A DNA stretch of 64,000 nt from NCBI GenBank assembly GCA_947396885.1, contig OX377204.1:49773139-49837138 (forward strand). Reading direction: 5' to 3'. Both the position numbers and the translations under genes were made by a program. Positions 20,891 to 32,053 of the stretch are shown one piece after another. A model generated the notes under the pieces. That model worked only from the letters and a program-made list of their open reading frames with translations. It ran no database searches and was not told the origin of the DNA. Each line of letters begins with the position of its first letter. The stretch's first letter is position 1. Origin of the DNA: Heligmosomoides polygyrus polygyrus (taxonomy: Eukaryota; Nematoda; Chromadorea; Rhabditida; Heligmosomidae).

Positions 20891-21840
20891 GGCGCCTTTT
20901 ATACTTGCACCGAAGCGCGGCGCGGCGTGATGGCCGGCATGGCTATCGATTTTTCGCGCCGCGAGGCGGCGCCTCATCGCTTTTATACTCCGCCGCCGCA
21001 AAACACCACACTTGACGGAATTTCGGGTTACGGTATTCGGCGAATCGCGCCGCTGAGGGGAAGGGCGCTGCGCGACGCGATCAGCCGCGGCAGACTCGGA
21101 GTGGGGTGGGAGATTTCACCTCTCTTACCAACTTCTCCTGTTGGGAAGAAGGGGGGGGGGGGTTAGGGTGCTGGTCACGAATCTGACATCGTTTTTTGAA
21201 GTTACGGGCGATAACGGTAGGCTCGGTTGATTAGGGAGTTTGGGCGAAATCGGTGACCATGACCTTAGCCCGTACCTTCTGTAACCTAGGAACAGAATAG
21301 AGATCTGTAGACATTCACGAAGCTTCATATATCACGCTAAAGATATGCTTAGTGCACAGTGACCCTAGAATGGCCATATGAGAAAGAATTTTGAGTGATT
21401 CTTGACGATGGGTACGTTCCAGCAGCTTTACTTTTGGACCCGCACATGTCGCAAAATAAGGAGTGGTTTAGTGCCGTTTGCATTGCACGAGACTCGACTC
21501 AATACCACACTCACCAGTTTCAACCGTAGGTTGAGCCAACGACTTCGACTCCAGGCTTAGGAGAGGATTCGTCGCTCCCCACAGTAATCCCTCGACAAAC
21601 ATTGACAAGATGCATTACGCTGATCAGCCAAAAAATAATTTCTGCTTTGGTCCCTCAATGACTCGTGGACCGTTTCCGGAGCAGGGGCGTAGTGCGCAGA
21701 TGGTCGTGGCCGCGCATCGCTGACGCTCCCCTTTCTAACTGTAATCGCGCAGCGGCGCGTCAAAATCAGGGCGCGGCGCGACCGGCCGCGCCGCTCCTCA
21801 AATTGACGCGCCGCGCCGCGGCGGGAGTATAAAAGGCGCC
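20891..21840. mobile_element. Harbinger-type element H3 (950 bp)
   Basis: The tips GGCGCCTTTTATACTTG and the inverse GAGTATAAAAGGCGCC are flanked by TAA (20888-20890, 21841-21843). The subterminal arms are rich in GCGCGGCGCG. It contains a copy of the roughly 120-bp F2/F3 module at 21165-21300, so it has itself received or incorporated foreign sequence. Confidence 0.8.
21165..21300. repeat. About 120-bp dispersed module inside H3
   Basis: GGTGCTGGTCACGAATCTGA and GGGCGAAATCGGTGACCATG match the F2 core and F3 modules. It is bounded on the left by a G-run at 21151-21162. Confidence 0.65.
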
Positions 21841-21843
21841 TAA

Positions 21844-22695
21844 CGCTTCCAATAGGGATGGTTAGTGACTCGCGCTAGAGCGCGAAAGTATGTGTCGGCG
21901 ACTGTCGACCGCATTTTTCGCATAGAGTGAGGAAAGTAGTTGGGTGGGAGACGTCTGATGTCTTCTGGAAGGGAATTCTGTGCGTACTGGTAAGGAATTT
22001 TATGCCCAATTCTATGCGTACCTCGCTTGTACTAGTCTATTGTTAACCGGTAGCGAGTACATAGAATCCTATCGAAGTTAGCTGCTATATCTCCATAAAT
22101 GTCTATCGCGCATGAAATTACGAGTACTGCCTATCACTCGTAAGTTCACGATCTTCTTGAAAATTCCTTCTTAAAGTGGTAGTGTTTCTTAACAAAGTGT
22201 GGATGAAATGCGACTCAATCTATTTCAAATGAATGAAGGGAGACGGCAAAGGACCTGGTGAGGAAAAATCGAGACCTGAACTGGGCCGGGGTTATTATGT
22301 AGAAGTTTCGGAAGCAAGTGCTCGTAAGTTCCCGAAAATGTTCACAAATTTTCTTTCAAGTTATCCTTGTTATCAAGCGTTTGAAGTTTTCAGGAATTGC
22401 TGAGACGTGAGACTCGTTCTAGGATTCGAAGACAGATCAAGGGCGCATTAATCCAGCTTTCCCCTTAATTCTGCCTTTGTTCCACACTTGACGGTCACCT
22501 TTCTCCAACACCTTGTCATACATACTTCAACTGCTGCTTTAGCACTGGCAAAATTTCGTGCTCCGCGGCTATCCAAGCGTCATCGAGCGTCCGCGTTTCA
22601 GTGCCACGACGTCGCGTTGGAGTTACGTCCTGGAGCCGCCGAGACGCAATTGCAAACGCGGAGCGCTTGTTAAAGGTCGCTATAGGTTCAGAGCG
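21844..22695. other. No recognisable feature
   Basis: No domain-bearing ORF, hairpin or known element end was found between the Harbinger-type chain and the RTE-2 relic. Confidence 0.4.
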
Positions 22696-23045
22696 GGGGC
22701 GATGTCATCTTTTCATTGCACATGCTCCAGAAACTTGCTGCTCCGGATGAGCCAAGGATCAGTTTTGGAGCTTGCTTGATAAGAAGTATCGTTAGGTAAT
22801 TGTAATTAGTTGTCGTAGTTGACCTTAGTTGGCAGCGAAAGACGGGCATGCTTGTAAGGGTGGTCTCGGTTTTGGTCCACGTAACGTCGACGGTGCGCGT
22901 ATCCTTGAGTATGCAGAGTCGCAAGGGCTCACCATTGGGAACAATACATTCCGAAAACGTGAGTCCTACCTTATCTCATTCTACAGCAGGAATACCAGAA
23001 CGCGGATGGACTTTCACGAGCAATATAACGACTGTTGTTAGCTAT
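22696..23045 (+). pseudogene. RTE-2 relic, endonuclease middle
   Basis: Plus-strand frames give SSF, ATCSRNLLLRMSQGSVLELA-like, then DGHACKGGLGFGPRNVDGAR and NNTFRKRESYLISFYSRNTR, matching the endonuclease of the RTE-2 copy at 35240-35560. Frames shift near 22780. Confidence 0.75.
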
Positions 23046-24220
23046 GGTATATAGTTTAGTAGCAAGTGATATCAGCTAGAACAACTGAACATTCGATAAC
23101 AATTAAAAAAGGCCTTTCACACTAGACAGCTACAAGCATATTAACCCTCTTTGTAAAGCAAAAACTATCCAATGAATAACAATTTTAAGAACAAACGAAA
23201 CACCCAAAAAGTTTCTTTTCAGGACCTTTTTCATAATTTGCGCGCCTGCCCTTTGTCCAGGGTGTCTCGGAGTGTTGTGCGCAGATTTGCACCTGTTTCA
23301 TCGACCCGCCTCGCCGTCAGTACTCTCCTCATTAGAATAATCCCGCACACTACTCCCTACCGCTGCAGGGGACCACGTCAAGTCGGATAGCCGTCTGTGC
23401 TCTCTCTACTAGAGTTTTTCCTCACATTACTCTTTTGCACTCTCTAACATTACACAAGGCCAGGCTCATTCGACCAGCCGTCTTCGTTCTCCGCTCTAGT
23501 GTAATTCCTTGCATACTTTCCTATCACCAAGTGTCTGCATGACATTGGACATCTGGGCATCGATATGGAAAAGCTCCAAGATTGAAAGATGATTCAGTGC
23601 ACTTAAGCTTTTCCCAGTGTGCAGTTACAGTTAGGCCTGCTTTGAACTATTCTTTCGCTATTTAACATCAGTTGGTAGCTTATGCCATTAAGTTCCTTAT
23701 TATTATGAATGGTTGACACTCCGTGATCTTCATGACTTGGTGTAATCACTTACTTTTCGTTTTTGACGCCTGATTTTTATGTCATAGTTTTAGGTTAATA
23801 GTTTTCTCCATCCTTAACTACATTCACACTAGTTTCCTGCTCTTCGATTGATTCTTTAGTCTTCTACTTCTGACCATACACTTTTTAATTTAGTTTAATT
23901 GTTGTAACAATTAGAGATACTTATTATAAGACATTTCGACATATGTAGTATAGTACATATGTCGAACATATAGGCTTTATAGTACATATAGGCTCTTCCA
24001 TTCCACAGATTAGTTTCTCAAAGCCTCACGGACCATTCCTCCCTTGCTGTCGAGCACAGGGAACGGTTACTGGATTGGTTTGGTTTCCGTCTGAGGGCAC
24101 GTGCACAAGGGAACCAAACTATTGCTTTGGTTTTTGCTGGGTTTGGTCTTTTTGGGTTTTTCATTCGTTTCACCACATTCTTCAGCCTTTAGTTTTTCCT
24201 AGTTTTTTGTCCTTGTGCAA
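23046..24220. other. No recognisable gene; one short palindrome
   Basis: AT-rich sequence. CGACATATGTA and TACATATGTCG form an imperfect palindrome at 23938-23964. I see nothing else supportable. Confidence 0.4.
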
Positions 24221-24224
24221 AACC

Positions 24225-24700
24225 GCGACCAATGGCTTATGAAGGTCGTGCCGTATGAAACGGTCGCACCAGAACGCCGATCATCTGTAATGAAGTCACA
24301 CCGCCGATGTTCAGGCAGGTCGAAGGGCATGGTCCATTAAGAGTCAAGCGGTGGCGCATTAAAGAGAATAAACTATGAATTCGCGGATGCGGTTGCGACT
24401 GTCACTACCGTCGACGAGAACTAGCAGCTGCAACTGAAGCGATACGATGCTAGCGATGCTTCCGAACTCGGTGTTACAAAACCGGGACAGTGTAAGGTCG
24501 ATAAGCAGACATGACTGAGGAGCAACGATGTTGGGGAAAAGTCCGGTTGAATAAGAGATTATGAATACTACACATTTCTAGGCTATAAGACAGCCGTCGA
24601 ATACTGTTTGCATCAGGAAACCAGGAAAGCCACTAAGAAGGCGGTAGGCGTTGCAAGAGCACTCATTACAATGATGTCAACGATAAGCCTGAGTCGAGCA
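24225..24700 (+). pseudogene. RTE-2 relic, endonuclease-RT linker
   Basis: Parallels 35590-36020 of the RTE-2 copy: the AAGGTCGTGCCGTA part, then GGTTGCGACTGTCACTACCG, a GACAAGCAGACATG part and TACTGTTTGCATCAGG. The frame is broken by indels. Confidence 0.6.
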
Positions 24701-24769
24701 ATGGTGGGCTATTTCTCTATCTATCTACCACTATATAATTGAGTTAGTTGCCTGCGCTGGATTAGAAAC

Positions 24770-24897
24770 CAGCTTGTCTCCCTCCCTACGATGGACCTGG
24801 GAATCCCCCGGTGGCCAGTTCCACAACGAGATTGACCACATCATCTTCAACCGCAGGTGTTACCTGGCGGACGTCTTCGTCGTCCCCAAGTCCAACC
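24770..24897 (+). pseudogene. RTE fragment nearly identical to part of R4
   Basis: About 127 bp encoding MDLGIPRWPVPQRD or, in the proper frame, the SLRWTWESPGGQFHNEID endonuclease stretch, with only a few differences from 14510-14640. It ends abruptly after CCCCAAGTCCAAC. The similarity implies a recent common source. Confidence 0.85.
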
Positions 24898-24955
24898 CCT
24901 AAACCGTGAGATACGCCTTAGCGAACCCCGCGCGGACAAAATGTGCCGTTCAAAA

Positions 24956-25735
24956 TGGGATGCTGCTGCAGCCGAGGAAGCGCAGCCTCCTCCTGCTTGG
25001 CACAGCGGCATCTGTGCGCGTTTCTGAGTATCTGGATCCAGAATAGAGTTCCTTACACGTATAACTAGCTTCTGGAGTCAGAAGACGTGACACCGTCGTC
25101 GTACGACGAGCGGCCGCATTCAGAATTCAACATGAAATGCTGCTACAGCCTAGGAAGTGCCGCCTCCTCCTGCTTGACACAGCGACAATTACGCGCTTTT
25201 CTGAGCGTGCCGATTTCGAAGAAGTGTTACCGACCTCTGCCGTGAGCATGGGAGGACCACTAAGGGGGTGGTGGAGAAGGAGGAATGAGGAGGAGGCCTC
25301 TAGGGTGGAGCAAAAGGGCTACCGGGAAGGAAGCGAACAACCTGGAAGAGGAAACAGGACGAGAAAACCAGCAAGAAGAGACCAGCGAAGGGGTCAGTAG
25401 TGCAAAGTAGGTAGTAAGTAGGTCCCCCCCCCCCACCTTCCTGTCCCAACTCCTGGCCCCCTGAAAGTGGGAGAGAGAGAGAAGACCAGCAAAGGCGGAC
25501 CAGCAATTCGATCCAGAAACGAGTGAGGGGGAGCCCGGCGTTCGGGTTCGGAAGGCGTGTCAACGCTATCCGGAAACGAGCGGTTGCGGAGGAGCAACCT
25601 GAGGACAGAAGTACTGCGCAGCGCAAACCAATGGGGTTTCGTGACGGTCCGGAGAGAATGTCTATGACGAACGCAAGAAGTGGTGAACGGCTTGATGCCA
25701 ATAATTTACGCTGCAGGTTCGTTAGCAAATTTTAA
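24956..25735. repeat. Direct repeat and C-run region, no gene
   Basis: ATGCTGCTGCAGCCGAGGAA (24960) and ATGCTGCTACAGCCTAGGAA (25137) start two related segments of about 75 bp, 177 bp apart. A C-run lies at 25424-25433. Open frames on both strands to 25735 show no domain. Confidence 0.5.
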
Positions 25736-25769
25736 GTTTAAGAGAAACTACTTTCCGCAGGTCACTGAT

Positions 25770-25830
25770 GTAGCAGTCGCGCGAAGAGCGCAAGTGCGAG
25801 GCACGCCGTTAGGCGTGTCGGAGCACTTTT
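25770..25830. repeat. Short dispersed repeat, also at 58565-58625
   Basis: CGCGCGAAGAGCGCAAGTGCGAG and GTTAGGCGTGTCGGAGCACTT match the reverse complement of 58565-58625. The two segments surround different neighbours, so this is a dispersed repeat. Confidence 0.6.
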
Positions 25831-25894
25831 CTTGATAGAAATGATGACAATTCCTTTAAACCTCAATTTGCGGGTACTTGGGTTCTAAGCTCTC

Positions 25895-26075
25895 ATAATA
25901 AATAAAAAATAAAATAAAATAAATAAATAAATAAATAAATAGATAAATAAATAATGATGTTTTGTTGCGATCAAGAGTACGCCAGGTGGGACTCGAACCC
26001 GCACCTCCTGCTGATCGAGTGGGAATGCTTGAGCCCACTACACCATCGATCGAACGCAACATCCACACTTCTTGA
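25895..26075 (-). mobile_element. tRNA-derived SINE with TTTA tail
   Basis: On the minus strand, box A TGGTGTAGTGGG (26034-26045) and a perfect box B GGTTCGAGTCC (25989-25999) are spaced as in a tRNA. The 3' side ends in a TTTA/TTTTA microsatellite tail (25898-25960), typical of a tRNA-derived SINE. The head lacks a convincing acceptor stem, so a functional tRNA gene is unlikely. Such SINEs are transcribed by Pol III and mobilised by a partner LINE. Confidence 0.7.
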
Positions 26076-26205
26076 GACCCATGAGCACTCACCGGTATAT
26101 CGGGAGGAGCCGGCCGCTGATGTCAGCATGGAATCAGCTAAGTTGACGATCTTGAGAGAAATGAGGCCTAGGTTTATTTTTTTAATTTAGGAATTGAATG
26201 ACTCA

Positions 26206-26301
26206 GCAGTCCTTCGATATTCCGAAGAGCAACTTTATAATTATAAAAATTCGGCAGTCCTTCGATATTCCGAAGAGCAACTTTATAATTATAAAAATTC
26301 G
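26206..26301. repeat. Exact tandem duplication, 2 x 48 bp
   Basis: GCAGTCCTTCGATATTCCGA begins at 26206 and again at 26254, and the two 48-bp units are identical. It appears to be a recent duplication. Confidence 0.9.
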
Positions 26302-26309
26302 GGCTGCAC

Positions 26310-27600
26310 GACTGGTACTCCAGGAAGATAGAACACACACTTTTTATCGACTGGTCAAGTGTATATGCCAAATACGTATTCAAACTGCCTTCGGATATCC
26401 GTAGAAGTAGAATGCGTAGAGCGTGCGACAGGAATTTGCCGCTGACCTCTATCCTTTACCCTGTTATGATTATGTTTCACTCTCACACATGCGCCACGAG
26501 ATCTATCTGTGGTAGTACATTTGCAGTAACTATGGTTAAAGGTCCTTTCACATTCAAGTTTACATTCAACGAGCCAGCTCAGAATGCACTTTGGATTAAG
26601 AAAACGGCTTTTCGTTTGAGCGCGCCTGCTAATGTTACGCGAATTTGAAAAAGACCGACTTCCTTAATTCTTGCAATTTAATAGATTGAGTGTATTCACG
26701 TGGGACAAATTCGTCATTATGTTTATTAAATGACATTTCTTCATTTAAGCCGTGCCTGTGTTTAATAAGAAAAGAAGGTATTTATGTGAAGATCGGTCTG
26801 ACAGGTTCGATTTTATACGGAAACCTTTTATCCCCAGCCTGTGCAAATTTTGCACTGCAATTCATAGAGGGCGCAAGGCCTAGAAGATGTGCGTGAAGAA
26901 CTGAATATTTACAGTATTTATCTTCAGCTGCTCGATTTTACAACCCTGCTCCTTCAAAAATGATGCCACATGTTCGAATCCCGAACCTGAAGGTTGACCG
27001 TGGCCTATAATAGTGGTCAGCTGCCTGCAGGTGAAGCAGCAGCTTACGCTATAAAGAATTATGGGAAAAGCAGGATAAGACTTTGAGAACAAACTGGACG
27101 CCGTGGCACTGCGTGAAGGCCAAAACGGCCGAATCTGCTCTGATACGGCGATAATGGACCAGTCGAGATGGGTTTCTTAGCGGTCATCTCGAATGATTCT
27201 ATCGGGTCTGTGTATATGCATTGCTGGAGTGGAGAGCGGTTACAGCTAGAAAGCACCATGATCGTCTGGCTGACTTAATTCTCCCCCGCTCACATTACGA
27301 ACAATTTCCCGTATACTGCTTAGCTGGTCTCGAGCCACTGGCTGTTATGACAGAGACGTTCTTCAACCAACGCCTCTCAGGCATTCTACATCTGTCAGAA
27401 GGCATCCAGTTCAGGCTAAATTCACCACAGGATAAAATCTAGGAAACCGGCAGAATTCGAAACATCAAAACGGTGGATTTCTATGGCCGTGAATATAGTT
27501 AGTCTGAGTCCTGGGTTTCGTGTTCCAGTTATCGAGCATTTTGAGCACTTCTGTCTTGCACTGTCCCTATGAGTCGGCCACTGATATCAGCATGAAACCA
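26310..27600. other. No recognisable feature
   Basis: Short ORFs on both strands without domains. Similarity of 27570-27660 to 25835-26130 (GGCC(A/G)CTGAT(A/G)TCAGCATG and CCTCAATT(T/G)) suggests an old dispersed repeat, but its limits are unclear. Confidence 0.35.
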
Positions 27601-27662
27601 GTTGAGCTAAAGTTCTTCATAGAAGTAATTCAACTGATTTTCTTCAACCCTCAATTGTCCGG

Positions 27663-27740
27663 TACAATACCGCCAGCGTCGCGCGGTTAAAAAGACGGTT
27701 TGCGACGGAAAAGTCCGTCGCAAACCGTCGCATGCGCATA
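27663..27740. mobile_element. Relic tip resembling the 10-kb TA element, with 16-bp hairpin
   Basis: TA-CAATACCGC at 27663-27673 and the CCGTCGCA...CATAACT part match the tip of the element at 47871. A perfect 16-bp hairpin, GACGGTTTGCGACGGA (27694-27709) with its inverse (27714-27729), lies within. The right end was not found. Confidence 0.5.
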
Positions 27741-28395
27741 ACTCCTTCAATTTTAAGTTGTTTGAGAAACTGTTGGAACCGTTCGATTTGTCTCCCCAAG
27801 ATTTACACAAGCATATATAGAACTTTGCAATTTCGTCGTGGGTGGCCTAAAAATGAATGCAGCAGGCTCTTGCGACTAGAGCACCTTATTTCCCAGGACG
27901 TATATGTTTTCGGAGTATCTCAAGCATGGCATACGTTTTCAGTGCTCTGCCATGCCTGGAATGCTTCAAGAGTGCGCTGTGCCCAATGCATACAGAATCG
28001 AAATTTCCAACCGCCCTACTCGAGAATTGCTCCAATCTGGATTTGGCTATCTATAATTATGACCTTGCCGTACTCACCGAAACCTGGTTGAATAGTCAGA
28101 ATGAGACGAAGCCTCTTCTCGGTAATCTCTCAGGCCAATATGTGGGAGTTAGGTGTGATAGACAATCCCAAAAAGGTGGTGGATTGCTCCTTCTAATGAA
28201 AAAGTCTTTTTAGTGTAACGAAGTCTTTAGAGAGTCGGTATTGAATGGTTATGAGATTTTAGTGTGTGATCTAAAATACGGTTTACCTGAATTTCGGGTT
28301 ATATGCGTATACAGGACCCCCGACTGCTGCGTATCCGCATCACTCCAATTAGTCAGGGCTATTAGTGATTTTTCTTCTTCTAATGTATTTCAGTA

Positions 28396-29403
28396 TGTAC
28401 CATTTTCAGTTCAAATTCAACGTTTTCGAAAGCAAATTCAATGTTTTCGAAATCAAATTCAATGTTTTCGAAAACTAATTCAACGTTTTCGAAATCAAAT
28501 TCAATGTTTTCGAAATCAAATTCAACGTTCTTCTGGAATCTCCCCCGTATCATATTAGCCGTCCCTTCCACTCTGCAACAGTGCCAAATTTTGCAAGTTC
28601 ATTGAAGAACTTTTGAGCCGAATTCGCGACAACGAAGAGATGAATGGCGCGTGGCTGATCATGGACAACGCCAGGATTCACAAAGCGGGCGACCTGCGGA
28701 CAATTATGGGACAATCATACACTTTAAACTTTTTGTTGCCATACTCTTACATGCTTAATCCTGCGGAAAACGTTTTTTCAAAAGTGAAGGCCACGGCGAG
28801 GCGCCTCCTAAGTAATCCTGTCGCGGAGAGGACGCTGGCCGAAGTTATTGAAGAGGGTGTTCATTCAATATCGCAGCAAGAATGTGCAAACCACGTCCTC
28901 CACATGATGGCAAACATGACTGCAGCTGCAGTAGGGCAAAGATTCAACAGTACATGACTTACTTTCACTTGCACATTGTGCTATTTTGAATAGTTATTGT
29001 TGTATTGCTGTATTGTTTATCATACTGTATAGTTGTATCGCTTAGTTTGCTCACTACTATGTACTTGTGTCGCATAACTACTGAAGTGCCTGACTTGCTT
29101 TAGTTGCTAGTTGTTTCTAATTTTCGTTGGATAGCCTTTTCTGAATGTTTGAATTTTTTGAGAAGAAGTAAACATTGAAAAGTACAGCTTGCAAAGAAGA
29201 CGTTGAATTCGATTTCGAAAACATTGAATTTGATTTCGAAAACGTTGAATTCGTTTTCGAAAACATTGAATTTGATTTCGAAAACATTGAATTTGATTTC
29301 GAAAACATTGAATTTGCTTTCGAAAACGTTGAATTTGAACTGAAAATGGTATATATACCATTTTGAATGGTATATATACCATTTTGAATGGTATATATAC
29401 CAT
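28396..29403 (+). mobile_element. DDE transposon with repeat-array inverted ends, inserted in LINE-A
   Basis: Inverted arms (28396-28531 and 29199-29352) share ACCATTTTCAGTTCAAATTC and consist of 21-bp tandem units (CAAATTCAATGTTTTCGAAAT type; about five to six on the left, seven on the right). A 24-bp unit with a GGTATATATACC palindrome is repeated at 29347-29404. The centre encodes a transposase fragment. The LINE-A frame stops at the left edge and resumes at GDFNFPD on the right edge. Confidence 0.8.
28613..28957 (+). pseudogene. Transposase C-terminal fragment (DDE_3 / Tc1-mariner-like)
   Basis: 115 codons with LIMDNARIHKAGDL (second catalytic aspartate in the D-N-A context) and LPYSYMLNPAENVFSKVKAT, where NPAE-N carries the third acidic residue, as in DDE_3-type endonucleases of the IS630/Tc1 group. 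The N-terminal DNA-binding part and first aspartate are missing. The frame is open to a TGA at 28955. It cannot act alone. Confidence 0.75.
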
Positions 29404-30961
29404 TTTGATAGGAGATTTCAATTTCCCGGATCTAATGTCCAACTGTTGCAGCAGCATGTCGAAGAGCTTTTGGGAGGTTTTTGAGACGCACGGTTTACAA
29501 CAACTGGTGTTAGCGCCAACCAGACAAAGTTCTGTGCTCAATCTACATTTATGTAACAGAATTGGATTCGTAATTGAAGTGCAGATAAGACCTCCCATTG
29601 GAACTAGTGATCACGCTGCAGTGACTTTTTGGATGGACTTTATACTTAAAAAGGGGGAAACGAGGTGGCTTCGAAACTTCAAGGGTGCGGATTATTGCCT
29701 AATCAAGACCTACCTGGCCGGCATTGACTGGATTGGAATAGCCAACCCTGGTACCACAGTCGATCAGATATATGAAACACTTATGCGATTGCGATTCTTC
29801 AACACACAATAGATCTATATGTTCCTTTGAAGCAACAGAGACATGGTGAACTAGGTTATCCTGCTCATCTCAGAAGGCTAACTGGCTTGCGAACTGGTAG
29901 AGAAAACGAAATCCCCGGATTGCTAAATGATAGCGGAGAAATGGTTTTTACTCCAAACGGTAAAGCTGATCTATTGGGCGAAGGTTCCAGAAGACATACA
30001 CTAAGGCGGAGATTGATGGGGAAAAACTGGTAATTAACGATGTAGAGGATTTACCGCGTTTCCCGCGAATGAATTCCTCTCTGGTTTCATAGAGAAGAGA
30101 TTGTTGAAGTTTTGTCTAAATGGCCGAAATCTTCATCGGTTTCGTTCGACTTTATTCCCCTTAGTTTTATAAAGAACATCGTTCACTATATAGCTTACCC
30201 TTTAGAACAAATATTTAAAATGAGCTATATCAGAGGGGAAGTACCTGCCAGGTGGAGACATGTGTTTGTAACTCCAATTTCCAAGAAAGCTCCCCGCAAC
30301 GATTCGAGGAACTATCGACCTGTTAGCATTACCTCAGTTTTTGCAAGAACCTTCGAGAAGATTCCCAAGAAATATATCTTATTCCATCTTGAATGCAATG
30401 ATATAATCTCAAAAAATCAGTTTGGCTTCCTTAAGAGGAGATCTGTCGAAACTGCAGTGCTAACTTCTCTGAATGACTGGTCGAAGGCTTTTGAAGACAA
30501 AAGATGCACGGATATAGTGTATTTCGACTTTTCAAAAGCATTTGACAAGGTCCCTGTAGAGAAATTGATATTCAAGATGGACGACTACTTGCGGCGCACC
30601 GTCGATGTCTTTCCTCGGCATCTTCGCCCCTGCATTCGCAGCAGAGAAGCCCACATAAAATACAAGTGATGCTATTCTGTTCGCTAGATCATTGTTGACA
30701 TTTTGTATATAAACTTGTTAAATTTTATGATGCGTTGTTATTTCTAACGTTTACGTTTAATGCGTCAATACTTTTTACGCACCCTGTACATACACTTTAG
30801 GGCGACCTAAAATATTGAACATGGTTAAATATAAAAAATTATAGACTCATGTCTGAGGCAACCCTTAGGCTCACTGTTATGGGTTCTGATTCATTTTTAT
30901 AGTAGTAAGAAACTAGAGATTTTTGTTGTTTGGTTTTCCTATTTGGTTTTTGCTCTCCACT

Positions 30962-31830
30962 TAACTGCTTCGGGAATTCAAACCGATGTTGTGCTCAAGA
31001 AGCCGTCAAAATCACAAGTCCCGTAGCAAGAATATCCTCATTCACTACCTTTCTACTCACTCCTCCAGGAATAAAGCGGGCATGATCAGAAACATGTTCA
31101 GAATTACCAGCTCATTCTCGTCTTATAGCGGACAGAGAGCGCTGTCCATGAAGAAGGCACTAAACATCGCAACAGCGCAACGGCTATCCAGTGCAGGAGT
31201 GGCAGAGGAGGCTCAGGGCGCAAGCCAATGCGCCTAGAAGGAAGAACGCGACAAGGAGCCGTTCTGTGTGTCCTTCATTTCAGACGAGATGAGCGAAGAA
31301 AATCGAAAGTGTGCACGTACAGCTGATCTTCAAGATATGGCGAGGATTAATGATGTTGTTCCCACTAACTTGAGGGCGTTACTGGTTTGGAACTGCGCTT
31401 GCGACAGGACATCTTCCACTGCGTCCTGTGTTGCGTGTCCTAATGGGGAGGGGATGGCATTACGTTTGGAATTGTCTACAATATGCCATGCATTGAGTAT
31501 GGTGAGGTCTGCATAGGGAACACGGGCAGGCCCCTATGTATCAGGGTCAGGGTAAGGAGCATTTGGACGGCCATTAGGAAATACAATGTTGGAGCTTCTT
31601 GGAGGGGAGGGGGGGGGAGCAAAAGGTTCGACGTCATACGGGAGCAATGGGACAAATGTCTGTGTTGATTTGAGCTTGAGGAAGCGATATAATGGAGCGC
31701 AGGACCCTTGAGGCACGCTGGATCTCGACTGGGAAACCCCAGGTCAACCGGAAGGAGGAGTGTCTAGCGGTAACCCAAGAACTGGCACACTTAGTCAAGC
31801 TCTGCGGGATCCGATCTACCTGGTCAGACC
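30962..31830 (+). pseudogene. Penelope-like element PLE-1, C-terminal part with GIY-YIG remnants
   Basis: The plus strand, over several frames, gives SKNILIHYLSTHSSRNKAGM (end of RT/linker), PFCVSFISDEMSEENRKCAR, VVPTNLRALLVWN and a SCVACPNGEG zinc-binding-like part. These are followed by a GIY-YIG nuclease remnant (EYGEVCIGNTGRPLCIRVR) and TLEARW, NRKEECLAVTQELAH. Penelope-like elements pair an RT with a GIY-YIG endonuclease. The copy is 5' truncated and frame-broken. It lies just inside the aquaglyceroporin intron, followed at 32054 by a hammerhead motif. Confidence 0.8.
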
Positions 31831-32053
31831 CCCTCCCAGGATATTTAAATCGGGTTCTCCTGCTAGGTAAGCTCATTCACCCATGTTCAAGTCCAGCTTA
31901 TGCTGACTGGCGGTCCTTTTCGTCATCCACCTGTAAGGTCAGTCGTTCCTTCATAACTGGCATATAGGATCTTGTCAGTATCTCTCTATCTCTCCTTAAG
32001 ATTAGCACTGTGTAGGAGGAAATGGTGTTTGGGAGAACGGTTTCATGAGTGTT

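Larger units (their letters stand above)
27760..30590 (+). pseudogene. CR1/Jockey-type LINE-A, split by a DDE transposon
   Basis: Endonuclease phrases: LAVLTETWLNSQ, YVGVRCDRQSQKGGGLLLL, and after the insertion ILIGDFNFPDLMSN and PIGTSDHAAVTF. A linker follows, then RT motifs APRNDSRNYRPVSITSVFAR and IVYFDFSKAFDKVPVEKLI. The copy breaks off at about 30590 before the YADD box. The reading frame is interrupted at 28215, at the insertion (28396-29403) and at 29810. These LINEs nick DNA with an apurinic-type endonuclease and copy their RNA at the nick; this copy is dead. Confidence 0.85.

Noticed and set aside
25979..26060. A functional tRNA gene on the minus strand
   Set aside because: Box A and box B are good, but I cannot pair an acceptor stem, and a TTTA tail follows, so a tRNA-derived SINE fits better.
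27663..27740. A complete second copy of the 10-kb TA element
   Set aside because: Only one tip with its hairpin is present; no matching GGTATTG-TA end was found nearby.
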